From an uncultured Bacteroidales bacterium (GTDB taxonomy: Bacteria > Bacteroidota > Bacteroidia > Bacteroidales > Paludibacteraceae), in NCBI GenBank assembly GCA_900319995.1, contig ONQO01000003.1:1-64000 (forward strand): DNA of 64,000 bases, written 5' to 3'. The notes under the pieces are model-generated. The model was not told where the DNA came from, did no database searches, and saw only the letters and a program-made list of their open reading frames with translations. The position numbers were made by a program, and so were the translations under genes. The stretch's first letter is position 1. The number at the start of each line of letters is the position of its first letter. This document shows positions 7,931-15,901 of this stretch, in pieces.

Positions 7931-8494
7931 ATGATTAACAGTCAAGACATCAAAAACGGCGTTTGTATCCGCATGGACGGCCGTTTGTATTTCGTAATTG
8001 AGTTCCTGCATGTAAAGCCGGGAAAAGGTAACACGATTATGCGTGTTAAATTCAAAGATGTAGTGGACGGTCGCGTTTTGGAGCGCCGATTCAACATTGG
8101 TGAGAAATTGGAAGACGTACGCGTTGAGCGTCGTCCATACCAGTTCCTCTATAAGGAGGGGGCTGACTATATCTTTATGAATAACGAGACTTTTGAGCAA
8201 GTGCCCATCGCTCATGACCTCATTACCGGTGTGGATTTTCTGAAAGAAGGAATGACCGTTGAGGTGGTATCAGACGCCACCACGGAGACGATTCTCTTCG
8301 CTGAACTGCCCACAAAAGTAGAGTTGGCTATCACTTATACCGAGCCGGGACTGAAGGGAGATACCGCTACCAACACGCTCAAACCCGCTACTTTGGAGAC
8401 CGGCGCGGAAATCCGTGTTCCGCTCTTTATCAACGAAGGAGAGATCGTGCGCGTGGACACTCGTGACGGCAGTTATTGCGAGCGAGTTCGCTAA
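7931..8494 (+). CDS. efp: Translation elongation factor P
   Basis: 187 residues, the standard length. Domain I contains FLHVKPGKGNTIMRVKFKD, the loop whose lysine (K32 here, equivalent to E. coli K34) reaches into the ribosomal P site and relieves stalling at polyproline. Domains II and III follow, with RRPYQFLYKEGADYIFMNNETFEQ, KVELAITYTEPGLKGDTATNTLKPATLETGAEIRVPLFINEGE and VDTRDGSYCERV. No EpmA/EpmB-like modification genes are in the window. Own divergent promoter and terminator. Confidence 0.97.
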   Translation: MINSQDIKNGVCIRMDGRLYFVIEFLHVKPGKGNTIMRVKFKDVVDGRVLERRFNIGEKLEDVRVERRPYQFLYKEGADYIFMNNETFEQVPIAHDLITGVDFLKEGMTVEVVSDATTETILFAELPTKVELAITYTEPGLKGDTATNTLKPATLETGAEIRVPLFINEGEIVRVDTRDGSYCERVR

Positions 8495-8523
8495 TACAAA
8501 CATTTACTCGTACGTACAAAAAA

Positions 8524-8561
8524 GAGGGTGTGTCATAACGAATTGGCACACCCTCTTGGTT
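8524..8561 (+). terminator. efp terminator
   Basis: The hairpin GAGGGTGTG...CACACCCTC is followed by TTGGTTTT, 30 nt after the efp stop codon. Confidence 0.8.
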
Positions 8562-8772
8562 TTAGGCACTCTGCCATTTATACCGGCGCAAATTTTATAT
8601 ATCGGCATGTCATGCCAAGCAATTGACGATAAAGAGACAGCACTAAAGACCCGCAAACAGAACGAAGAGGTTTGGTGACGCGATGATGCGACTAAAATAC
8701 GCAATGAAGCGAGGATGTGAGTTTCGATACACTTGGACCGGTCTTATAATCAATAAAGTATCCTATAGGGAA
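8562..8772. other. Gap between efp and the lipoprotein gene
   Basis: A short plus-strand frame (8608-8679, MSCQAIDDKETALKTRKQNE...) is open but has no promoter or recognisable relative. Nothing else is evident. Confidence 0.3.
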
Positions 8773-9582
8773 TCAATGGTTCAAGGCTTCATATTGTTCA
8801 TGGAACTTAGTTAACAACAGGTGACTATCATGATATTTATCATTAATACTATCGGATTGTTCGTTGCCGACAAAGGAGATAAACATTCCGTTATAAGTGA
8901 GCATTTCTTGAATCAGATCCTCTCCATAAACAATCTGTTGCCCGCATTCTTCGGATTTCTCTTGGTAAAAAAGAGCATCATTCAAGGTACGTACTGATGC
9001 CAGATCTAAATCTTGCATATACTCTCCATGAAACACAATCAATGCCAGATATTCAGCTTCCTGTGGAAGTGTAACAACCAACATTTCCTCTCCACTCGGT
9101 TTGCGATACAAGTCGAGACAAATAATATGCTTTTGCTCATCATCTACGAAATCGCTAAATATAATATATTGGTTTAATATAGGCTGTTTAGACCAATTTA
9201 TTGTATCGTTAGAGTCAGAAGTGGAATAATACCATGTATTGGACACATCAGACAAGCGCAAGGCAAGCGAATCAATGAAAAATCGCATCTCTTCCGGAGA
9301 ACAGCACTCTCCATAAAAGAACAAACTGCAGATATCTTGCGCCATGCTTTTCGCCACAATGCGAATATTTTCATCTCGGGAGGATTCAACATGGCTTTGC
9401 ATGCTGTCAATAAGTGTATAGAACGCATCTTGATAATCCAAGCAAGAGTAATTGGAATCAATGATGGCTCTAAAAACGACTTTTACAATAGAATCCATTT
9501 CGCTTTCAGGCTGTTCCAATTTAACAGGTTTACCACATGCTATCAGCGTAAGGAATGGTAAAATAAATAATAGTTTTTTCAT
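8773..9582 (-). CDS. Lipoprotein of unknown function
   Basis: 269 residues. The signal peptide MKKLLFILPFLTLIAC ends in a lipobox (LIAC), so the mature protein is probably lipid-anchored. The rest is acidic, with an IMELMAC-free, Ser/Asp/Glu-rich body and many Tyr and Cys residues, and no domain I recognise. A promoter matching the Bacteroidota consensus lies about 310 nt upstream (9891-9922), implying a long leader. It follows the terminator of the PUL and is not part of it. Confidence 0.6.
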   Translation of the reverse strand: MKKLLFILPFLTLIACGKPVKLEQPESEMDSIVKVVFRAIIDSNYSCLDYQDAFYTLIDSMQSHVESSRDENIRIVAKSMAQDICSLFFYGECCSPEEMRFFIDSLALRLSDVSNTWYYSTSDSNDTINWSKQPILNQYIIFSDFVDDEQKHIICLDLYRKPSGEEMLVVTLPQEAEYLALIVFHGEYMQDLDLASVRTLNDALFYQEKSEECGQQIVYGEDLIQEMLTYNGMFISFVGNEQSDSINDKYHDSHLLLTKFHEQYEALNH

Positions 9583-9890
9583 AGTTGCTTTTTAAAATTT
9601 GTTAATTAGTACTTTTACGATAAAATTAGGAAAAACAGACAAAAACTCTATGAGAGCTTTTGAACTTTGATCTATACGTAATTTACTACTAAATTTCATA
9701 ACCCTACAGGTTTCTGTTCTTTCATTTCCGGCAAGGCCTTGCGGAGTACTTCCGGCATATCTCCTGACGTAGTATATGGGCTAGACCCATCGGTTTTTGA
9801 TAATCCCGAACGACATATTCGACATACTATTTATTCGCGCTCTTAAATAACTATATTGTGATAGATACCCATCATATTTTTCGATGGCTG
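9583..9890 (-). other. Long leader region with an ORF-like remnant
   Basis: Between the promoter at 9891-9922 and the lipoprotein start. One minus-strand frame ending at the TGA at 9696-9698 stays open for about 45 codons without an early ATG (…CRICRSGLSKTDG… PEVLRKALPEMKEQKPVGL). It looks protein-like, so it may be the tail of a degraded gene. No riboswitch class is recognised. Confidence 0.3.
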
Positions 9891-9922
9891 CAAAGGTACA
9901 AATTTTTTCTGAATTACGCAAA
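9891..9922 (-). promoter_or_regulatory. Promoter upstream of the lipoprotein gene
   Basis: -7 TACCTTTG (9891-9898) and -33 TTTG (9919-9922) on the minus strand, 20 nt apart, lying just after the PUL terminator. Confidence 0.65.
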
Positions 9923-9948
9923 TAAATCTCTCTTTTTTCAACGGATAC

Positions 9949-9982
9949 AAAAAAATCTGCACTTCTGTGAGGGCAGATTTTA
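9949..9982 (-). terminator. Terminator at the end of the beta-glucan PUL
   Basis: On the minus strand the stem AAAATCTGC/GCAGATTTT with loop CCTCACAGAAGT is followed by a run of T, 25 nt after the GH3 stop codon. Confidence 0.85.
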
Positions 9983-10005
9983 GAATTTATCTTTTTCCCT
10001 GGAGA

Positions 10006-12267
10006 CTATTTGTCTTTAGGAACGAGCGGTTGGGAATACGGGAGGATGGCGAAGCGGAAGTCGGCGGAGTCGGTGGCAAACCAGACGCGGCTGGAAAGGC
10101 CGTCGTGAGACTCATGCCAGTAGCCCAGATCGTCGTCCGTGAGGGTGAAAGTCACCTCGCGCGTCTCGCCGGCAGGGATGAAAATCTTCTGGAAACCCTT
10201 CAGTTCGCAAAGCGGGCGAACCAAGTCTCCGGAGAGCTGGCGGACATAGAGTTGCGGAGTCTCGTAAGCATCATAGGAGCCGGTATTCGTAATGTACGAT
10301 TTGACGATGTACAATGTACTATTTGTCGATGCTTCGTCATTGATGATGGTGTCCACGACCGTTTCTCCGTACTCGAAGGTAGTATAGCTCAGTCCGAAAC
10401 CGAAGGGGAAGAGCGGTTCGGTGGGAGTCTCGAGCCAATAGGAAGATTGGCCGATGGAGAACTGCGGACAGCCGATAGGAATGGAGTCAATGAGCATCGG
10501 CGGGTCATACGACGGACGGCCGGTGTTATGGCGGTTATAATAGAGCGGAATCTGACCAACCATCTTCGGGAAAGTAATCGGCGTTTTGCCGGAAGGCACT
10601 ACTTTGCCTGTCAGGATGTTATACAACGCAGGACCCGCCATCGTGCCGCCATGAAAGGCGTAAAGGACTGCAGCGGCTTGATCAACCTGACGACCGATGG
10701 TCAGCGGACGACCAGCCATCACAATCATGACAACGGGTTTGCCGGTAGCCACAAGTGCGTCCATCATTTCTATCTGCGCACCCGGCAAATCGAGGTTCGC
10801 ACGGCAACGCGCTTCGCCGGAGAGGATGGCTTCTTCGCCGCAGAAATAAAGGATGACGTCGGCTTTTTTCGCTGCCGCAACGGCTTTCGCTATGCCGGCA
10901 GGGTTCTTATCACGAGAGTACGTGAGGCCGGGCTCGTAGATCAATTTACCATTTGGACATATACCATTTACCATTTGCTCAAAGGCCATAAGGGGCGTGA
11001 TACTCAAAGAGGTATCGCCGTCAAAGACCCAAGTGCCGAGTTGCTCTTTTTTCTGATCAGCCAAAGGACCCGTAATAAGAATTTGCGCGTTGTGATTTAG
11101 CGGCAGGATGCCGTTGTTCTTGAGCAGGACGGCGGATTCCTCGGCTACGCGGAGAGCGAGTTCGGTATCTCCAGGAGCCGGTGTATCTTCCGGCACATAG
11201 GGGTTTTCGAACAAGCCCAGACGGTATTTGAGACGGAGGATTGAGCGGACACATTCATCAATCTGCGACTCCTTCACTTTGCCTTCCGCTACCAGTTCCG
11301 CCAGATAATCGTTATAGATATTTCCCTGCATATCCATCTCCATGCGGGCATTGATGCAACGCAGCGCCGCGTCTTTCTTATCTGCACAGAGGCCATGCGG
11401 CACAAGGTCTGAACCCGAACCCCAGTCGCTGACGAGGAGCGCATCGGAGTGCCACTCGTCACGGAGGATATCTACATTCAGATGATGATTCGCAGACGAA
11501 GGAAGTCCGTTAAGATCGTTAAACGAGCACATCAGACTCATCGCACCGGCTTCTACTGCAGCTTTGAACGGCGGCAGGTAGATATCGCGGAGTTGGGTTT
11601 CGGGAATCCAAGTGGTGTTATAATCGCGTCCGCCTTCCGAAGCCGAATAGCCGGCAAAATGCTTGACGCAGGCAGCCATTCCAGGTACCATTTGGTCATT
11701 TACCATTTGGTCATTTTGGTATCCACGGACGGTAGCGGCGCCCATGACGGAGGTGAGATACGGATCTTCGCCATAGCCCTCTGCCACACGTCCCCAACGG
11801 GGATCATGCGCCACATCCACCATAGGCGAGAACGCCCAACGGATACCATACTGGTATGCCTCATTCGCAGTAGCTTGCGCCGCTTGCTCAATCAGTTCGG
11901 GATTGAATGTAGCGCCCTGTCCCAGTGGAATGGGATAGATGGTCTTGAAGCCGTGAATGACGTCACGCGCAGCCACCAAAGGAATGCCGAGACGGGTCTC
12001 CTCCACCGCCATCCGTTGCAAGCAGTTCACCTCTTTCGCACCGACGATATTGAAGATCGAACCCACTTTGCCTTCGCGGATAAGCGCCTCTTTCTCTTCG
12101 GCGTTCCACGAGGGGTCGAGTTGGTTCATCTGTCCGATCTTCTCCTCCAGCGTCATGCGGGAGAGGAGGTCATCGATAAAACGGTCTTCTTCACTCTTGT
12201 GGGAGCACGCACAGACGGCCATCAATAGTATAGACAGCACCGTTGCGCGAAATGTATATCTGGCCAT
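10006..12267 (-). CDS. GH3 beta-glucosidase lipoprotein
   Basis: A 753-residue BglX-type glycoside hydrolase family 3 enzyme that removes terminal beta-glucose from oligosaccharides, probably in the periplasm. A lipoprotein signal (ATVLSILLMAVCAC) is followed by the TIM-barrel (RMTLEEKIGQM..., VDVAHDPRWGRVAEGYGEDP, CVKHFAGY) with nucleophile D281 in LLVSDWGS. The alpha/beta sandwich and a C-terminal FnIII-like domain (about 640-745) follow. Two copies of NDQMV (residues 185-194), encoded by a 15-bp DNA repeat (11686-11715), are inserted before PGMAACVKHFAGY. A degenerate relative lies at 10945-10976. The first 77 nt overlap the 3' end of the GH81 gene in another frame. Last gene of the PUL. 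Confidence 0.93.
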   Translation of the reverse strand: MARYTFRATVLSILLMAVCACSHKSEEDRFIDDLLSRMTLEEKIGQMNQLDPSWNAEEKEALIREGKVGSIFNIVGAKEVNCLQRMAVEETRLGIPLVAARDVIHGFKTIYPIPLGQGATFNPELIEQAAQATANEAYQYGIRWAFSPMVDVAHDPRWGRVAEGYGEDPYLTSVMGAATVRGYQNDQMVNDQMVPGMAACVKHFAGYSASEGGRDYNTTWIPETQLRDIYLPPFKAAVEAGAMSLMCSFNDLNGLPSSANHHLNVDILRDEWHSDALLVSDWGSGSDLVPHGLCADKKDAALRCINARMEMDMQGNIYNDYLAELVAEGKVKESQIDECVRSILRLKYRLGLFENPYVPEDTPAPGDTELALRVAEESAVLLKNNGILPLNHNAQILITGPLADQKKEQLGTWVFDGDTSLSITPLMAFEQMVNGICPNGKLIYEPGLTYSRDKNPAGIAKAVAAAKKADVILYFCGEEAILSGEARCRANLDLPGAQIEMMDALVATGKPVVMIVMAGRPLTIGRQVDQAAAVLYAFHGGTMAGPALYNILTGKVVPSGKTPITFPKMVGQIPLYYNRHNTGRPSYDPPMLIDSIPIGCPQFSIGQSSYWLETPTEPLFPFGFGLSYTTFEYGETVVDTIINDEASTNSTLYIVKSYITNTGSYDAYETPQLYVRQLSGDLVRPLCELKGFQKIFIPAGETREVTFTLTDDDLGYWHESHDGLSSRVWFATDSADFRFAILPYSQPLVPKDK
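11686..11715. repeat. 15-bp unit, two tandem copies inside the GH3 gene
   Basis: TACCATTTGGTCATT occurs twice (11686-11700, 11701-11715), translated on the minus strand as NDQMV-NDQMV. The same unit lies in the GH81 and aroC genes. Confidence 0.92.
12191..12267 (-). other. 77-nt dual-coding overlap GH81 tail / GH3 signal peptide
   Basis: In one frame the DNA encodes the last 24 residues of GH81 (ending in the tail motif and LCVLPQE). In the next frame it encodes the GH3 lipoprotein signal peptide and its lipobox. Both readings match expected motifs. Confidence 0.85.
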
Positions 12268-15200
12268 TCTTTATAAATTTGAAATTTGAAATTTGAAATT
12301 TGAAATTTGCTTCTTCGATAGCGGTTATAATCGGGTCGCAGAGGCCTTCTCCATAGACCTCCAACTCCCACAGGGACGCGCCGTAGCCGGTGTTGCGGGT
12401 CTTGCAGAAGATGCGCACAAACTGTGCCTCCACGGGTTCGTTATTGATACGTATATCGTGGGTCTGCGTGCCGCCTTTAGCATCGGAAACGGATTTGACG
12501 GTCGTATAGTTCTCGCCATCGGAGCTGACCTGGATATCGAACGAAGTAGCATAAGCGTTCTCCCAGATGAGGCGCACCTGGGTCAGACGGTAACAATCCT
12601 CCAGATCGACCGCTATCCACTCGTTATCCTGGAAGCGGCTGGACCAGCGTGTTTTCATATCGCCATCCACGGCTTTTGGCGCTGCCGTTCCATCTCCTTC
12701 GGCTCCGGAAGCCTTTGCGGGTTTATGGAGCGCGAGGTTCACTTCCTCAAACGGCAGGACGTGAACGATCGCCGTGTCGGTTCTCTCAAAGCACGGGAAG
12801 ACGAGTTCGTGATCACCCACTTGGGTGGCAAGATAAACGGAGCGGCAGGTATCCATGACGTCGCCAAACTGATTGAGGATGGAGACGACAAACGTCTGCT
12901 GCGTACCGATCGGCATGGTCGCTTCGGCAGGTGTCACATCTGCTGTAACTGCCATCTCGGTCTCCATGACGATGATCGTGAGAGATGCCGAACAACCACC
13001 AACCGTGCGGGTCTCCGTGAAGAGACCGTAGTCGGGGTAGGTCTTCTGCTCCGAAGAGGTGGAGATGATTGCTCCGTTGAAGTTATACGCCGTTGTGGTG
13101 AGGGTGGTTGTCTGTCCCTGCTGAAGGACAGTGTCGGACGCAGAGAGTGCTACTGCAAAGACTGTTTCCGGGTCGCCGGTTAGCGGTCGTCCGTATGCCT
13201 CCAGTTCATAGAGCGAAGTGCCATACTGCGTAGCACGCTGGAGTCCAGTTAAGCGGATATATCGAGTCCTGGAGGGGCCTACCTCCTGCCCCTCCATAAA
13301 GGGAAGGGTGACTTTCTCCACTCCGCCGGCAGAGGCGTACGTAGCACGATGCCACGTCGTGCCGTCCGACGAGAGTGCGAGTTCATATTCGGACGCAAAA
13401 GCCGTCTCCCAGCGCAGGATTAGATGATCGATAAAACATACCTTGCCCAGATCCACCATCGCCCATTCGCCATCGTGATGCGTCGATCCCCAGCGGGTGT
13501 TCGTCTTACCGTCCGTGAGGTTTGCCGCCACACAACCGGCGTTCTCAAACGAAGAGACCGTCACGGGTTTATGGAGCGCGAGATTCGGATACGGCAAATC
13601 CCAAGCCATCGGGTCGGGTTCTATCGTCTCTTCTTCATTTTCGATGGTCGTGATTGTGCGGGTCTCTGCGCCGGAGATAAGCGTCAGACCATGCGGCACA
13701 GTGACCGTAGTATCTTTTGCACCGAAGAAATGCACGGATAGCGGCGTTTGAGCCACATTATAAACCGCATATGTCATGCGTCCGCTGAGGGTGTCCGTAT
13801 AAGCGCACGCCATCGGATGCGAAGCAAAGATATCATACCGCTTCTCGCCCAAGCCCTTATGCGAATGCGCGAGCCAATAAGTGATGCCACCCGTGTCGGG
13901 GTTCTTCGCCAGCGCCTTTCCCATCTGATCCATTCTGTCCCACACATGAATCGCCGAATCGGCATCGAAGAGCGAGAGGTACGACAGACACACATTGCCC
14001 AGACCTGACTCATCCCCCAAACCGCCTTGCGGGGCTTCGTAATTGCCGACCTCCTTGGTAGCGTACATCTGTGTGTAGTCCCATTTGGCGAAAGGCAGGT
14101 CTTCGCTGAAACAGTTGGTCAGTATCGGCGAGATAGGCAGCCATTGAATGGAATGCATCCATACCGGGTCGCCGGAGAACCATGTCCACCAGCCCACACC
14201 CTGCATCGTCAGGTTGCAGCAATAGGGGTGGTTATATTTGGTAAAATCAATATTGCGCCTTTTCTTGTCAAACCAATACTCCGATGTAGCACGTGTCTCG
14301 AGGGTATAACCCATGATTCCTGCTTCGAGCATCTTCTGGTCTTGCAGCGCGGCGCCTAAGAGCCACACGCCACCCCAGCCTTGTATCGCTTCCGAAGAGG
14401 ACTCCTGACCGTTTCCGTTACCTGCATTACCTAATCCGCCTGCAAACGAATGTCCGCAATAAGGATTGAACGTACGGAACCACGGTTCGTCCGCCGAGCG
14501 CTGCCAGTTGGCATAATCGCGTGCCACCTCCCGAGCCATCGGACCATATTGAGTCCGGAAATCGTCATCCAGCATGCACAGCAACGCCGAGGCATAGACA
14601 AAATAGCCGTAATGGAAATGGTGGTCATTGAAGGTATCCGAGTCATAGGAGGGATCCATGCCGATGAGCGCGCCCCATTTCGGGTAACGCGCAAAATAGT
14701 ACAGTTCTTCGCCCGGCGTGAAAGTGTACCAATTGACGAGCACTTCTTTCAAACGATTCTTCGCCATACGGAAAGTAGCGGTATCGCCCATCTGCAGCGC
14801 AAAAGTCATATAATGCGCCATCTGCGTCAGCCCCTTTCCGCCCCAATAGGTATCTCCACCGAACGAACCACGCTTGGCATAATCCGCATTGAGCGCTGCC
14901 ATACGAGCTTCGGAGAACTCTTCACCCCACTCCATTGGAGCCGGGAAGAACGGCAGGAACGAATGCACCGGATACGTAAACGTAAAATCGTTTCCCTCGT
15001 ACAGCCTCATCGTGCCACGAGGAGAGAGATAAGTACCATTGACCATTTGGTCATTTACCATTTGGTCATTTGAGTCGTAGTAATGATGCGGCAGGAAGCC
15101 CATGAGGACAGATTTGTCCACATGAAAAGTCGTTGTGAGCGACGAGGTAGCGGCATTATAAGCGTACGAGAAAGTGGTCTTACGCGGGATTTGGAACGCA

Positions 15201-15898
15201 TATGGCGCACATGCCGCTGCGTCTAAACCATCCGTAAGCAAAGCGATTGTGAGTTTATCCGTGTCCGTAAAGACCGCATATCGGGCACTATTGGGATTGG
15301 TAACCTGCATCGTGATTCCGGACGCCTCAAGCCAGACGAGCGGCGAACCTTCCATACATGTCACGCGCACCCAATCCTCGCCGTCCTGCATGATAAACGA
15401 CATCGCGAAATCCGACCAGCTATCGACGAGCGCTTCCTCAAAAGCTGCATTCTTGCCGGTAGCCGTATTGGAGAACGTCACCGAGAGCGGTGTGTCCCAT
15501 TTGACCTCATAGCCCGTGGGCTCCCAATAGGACGGATAACCGATTGTCAGTTCACCGTCTTTTGCCTCTGCCCAACCGGGATAGAACCACAGTTTTCCGG
15601 TCCATGTATTGACGAGTGCGTGCGTCCACCAATCATTCGTCGGCAGCGCCAGAGAGCCCTCTTGCGAACCATCGGGAGTACCCAACCGCGCCAAGAGCGA
15701 GTCCGGCAGATAGAGTCTGCGATGTTCCATCTGGTACGCCTGACAACCGCCGTGAGCCGAAGTGCGACTCTTGGACAGCGGCACATACGAAGCATACGAA
15801 CCCGCGCCAACAGACACAGGCGTTTGCGCGAGAGAGGAGACCGCTATCGCTGAAAGAAGAAAGACCGCTGCGCTCAAAGACAAAAGACTCCGTTTCAT
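12191..15898 (-). CDS. GH81 endo-beta-1,3-glucanase with two CBM32-like domains
   Basis: 1235 residues with a signal peptide (FLLSAIAVSSLA). The GH81 module spans about residues 60-770: LPTNDWWTHAL, FNDHHFHYGY (about 423-432), and the catalytic region GNGQESSSEAIQGWGG with E499 and E503. GH81 cleaves long beta-1,3-glucan chains internally. Two F5/8-type (CBM32-like) modules (about 800-935 and 1070-1200) flank an Ig-like segment. A 15-bp repeat encodes NDQMVNDQMV at residues 277-286. The C-terminus reads NGQIYISRNGAVYTIDGRL, a tail shared with other secreted PUL proteins. It is preceded by a GAAATTT heptamer array and is overprinted by the GH3 signal peptide. Confidence 0.92.
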   Translation of the reverse strand: MKRSLLSLSAAVFLLSAIAVSSLAQTPVSVGAGSYASYVPLSKSRTSAHGGCQAYQMEHRRLYLPDSLLARLGTPDGSQEGSLALPTNDWWTHALVNTWTGKLWFYPGWAEAKDGELTIGYPSYWEPTGYEVKWDTPLSVTFSNTATGKNAAFEEALVDSWSDFAMSFIMQDGEDWVRVTCMEGSPLVWLEASGITMQVTNPNSARYAVFTDTDKLTIALLTDGLDAAACAPYAFQIPRKTTFSYAYNAATSSLTTTFHVDKSVLMGFLPHHYYDSNDQMVNDQMVNGTYLSPRGTMRLYEGNDFTFTYPVHSFLPFFPAPMEWGEEFSEARMAALNADYAKRGSFGGDTYWGGKGLTQMAHYMTFALQMGDTATFRMAKNRLKEVLVNWYTFTPGEELYYFARYPKWGALIGMDPSYDSDTFNDHHFHYGYFVYASALLCMLDDDFRTQYGPMAREVARDYANWQRSADEPWFRTFNPYCGHSFAGGLGNAGNGNGQESSSEAIQGWGGVWLLGAALQDQKMLEAGIMGYTLETRATSEYWFDKKRRNIDFTKYNHPYCCNLTMQGVGWWTWFSGDPVWMHSIQWLPISPILTNCFSEDLPFAKWDYTQMYATKEVGNYEAPQGGLGDESGLGNVCLSYLSLFDADSAIHVWDRMDQMGKALAKNPDTGGITYWLAHSHKGLGEKRYDIFASHPMACAYTDTLSGRMTYAVYNVAQTPLSVHFFGAKDTTVTVPHGLTLISGAETRTITTIENEEETIEPDPMAWDLPYPNLALHKPVTVSSFENAGCVAANLTDGKTNTRWGSTHHDGEWAMVDLGKVCFIDHLILRWETAFASEYELALSSDGTTWHRATYASAGGVEKVTLPFMEGQEVGPSRTRYIRLTGLQRATQYGTSLYELEAYGRPLTGDPETVFAVALSASDTVLQQGQTTTLTTTAYNFNGAIISTSSEQKTYPDYGLFTETRTVGGCSASLTIIVMETEMAVTADVTPAEATMPIGTQQTFVVSILNQFGDVMDTCRSVYLATQVGDHELVFPCFERTDTAIVHVLPFEEVNLALHKPAKASGAEGDGTAAPKAVDGDMKTRWSSRFQDNEWIAVDLEDCYRLTQVRLIWENAYATSFDIQVSSDGENYTTVKSVSDAKGGTQTHDIRINNEPVEAQFVRIFCKTRNTGYGASLWELEVYGEGLCDPIITAIEEANFKFQISNFKFIKNGQIYISRNGAVYTIDGRLCVLPQE
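12275..12308. repeat. GAAATTT heptamer array in the 3' part of the GH81 gene
   Basis: One partial and four full copies of GAAATTT, read on the minus strand as NFKFQISNFKF, directly before the C-terminal tail and 8 nt upstream of the GH3 start codon. Confidence 0.92.
15041..15070. repeat. 15-bp unit, two tandem copies inside the GH81 gene
   Basis: GACCATTTGGTCATT (15041-15055) and TACCATTTGGTCATT (15056-15070), translated as NDQMV-NDQMV on the minus strand, the same as in the GH3 gene. Confidence 0.92.
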
Positions 15899-15901
15899 AC
15901 C

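Noticed and set aside
9967..11100. 377-codon open frame opposite the GH3 gene
   Set aside because: Shadow of a well-supported GH3 gene; composition is Arg/Val/His-rich with no recognisable domain. The same applies to long frames opposite GH81, GH16 and SusC.
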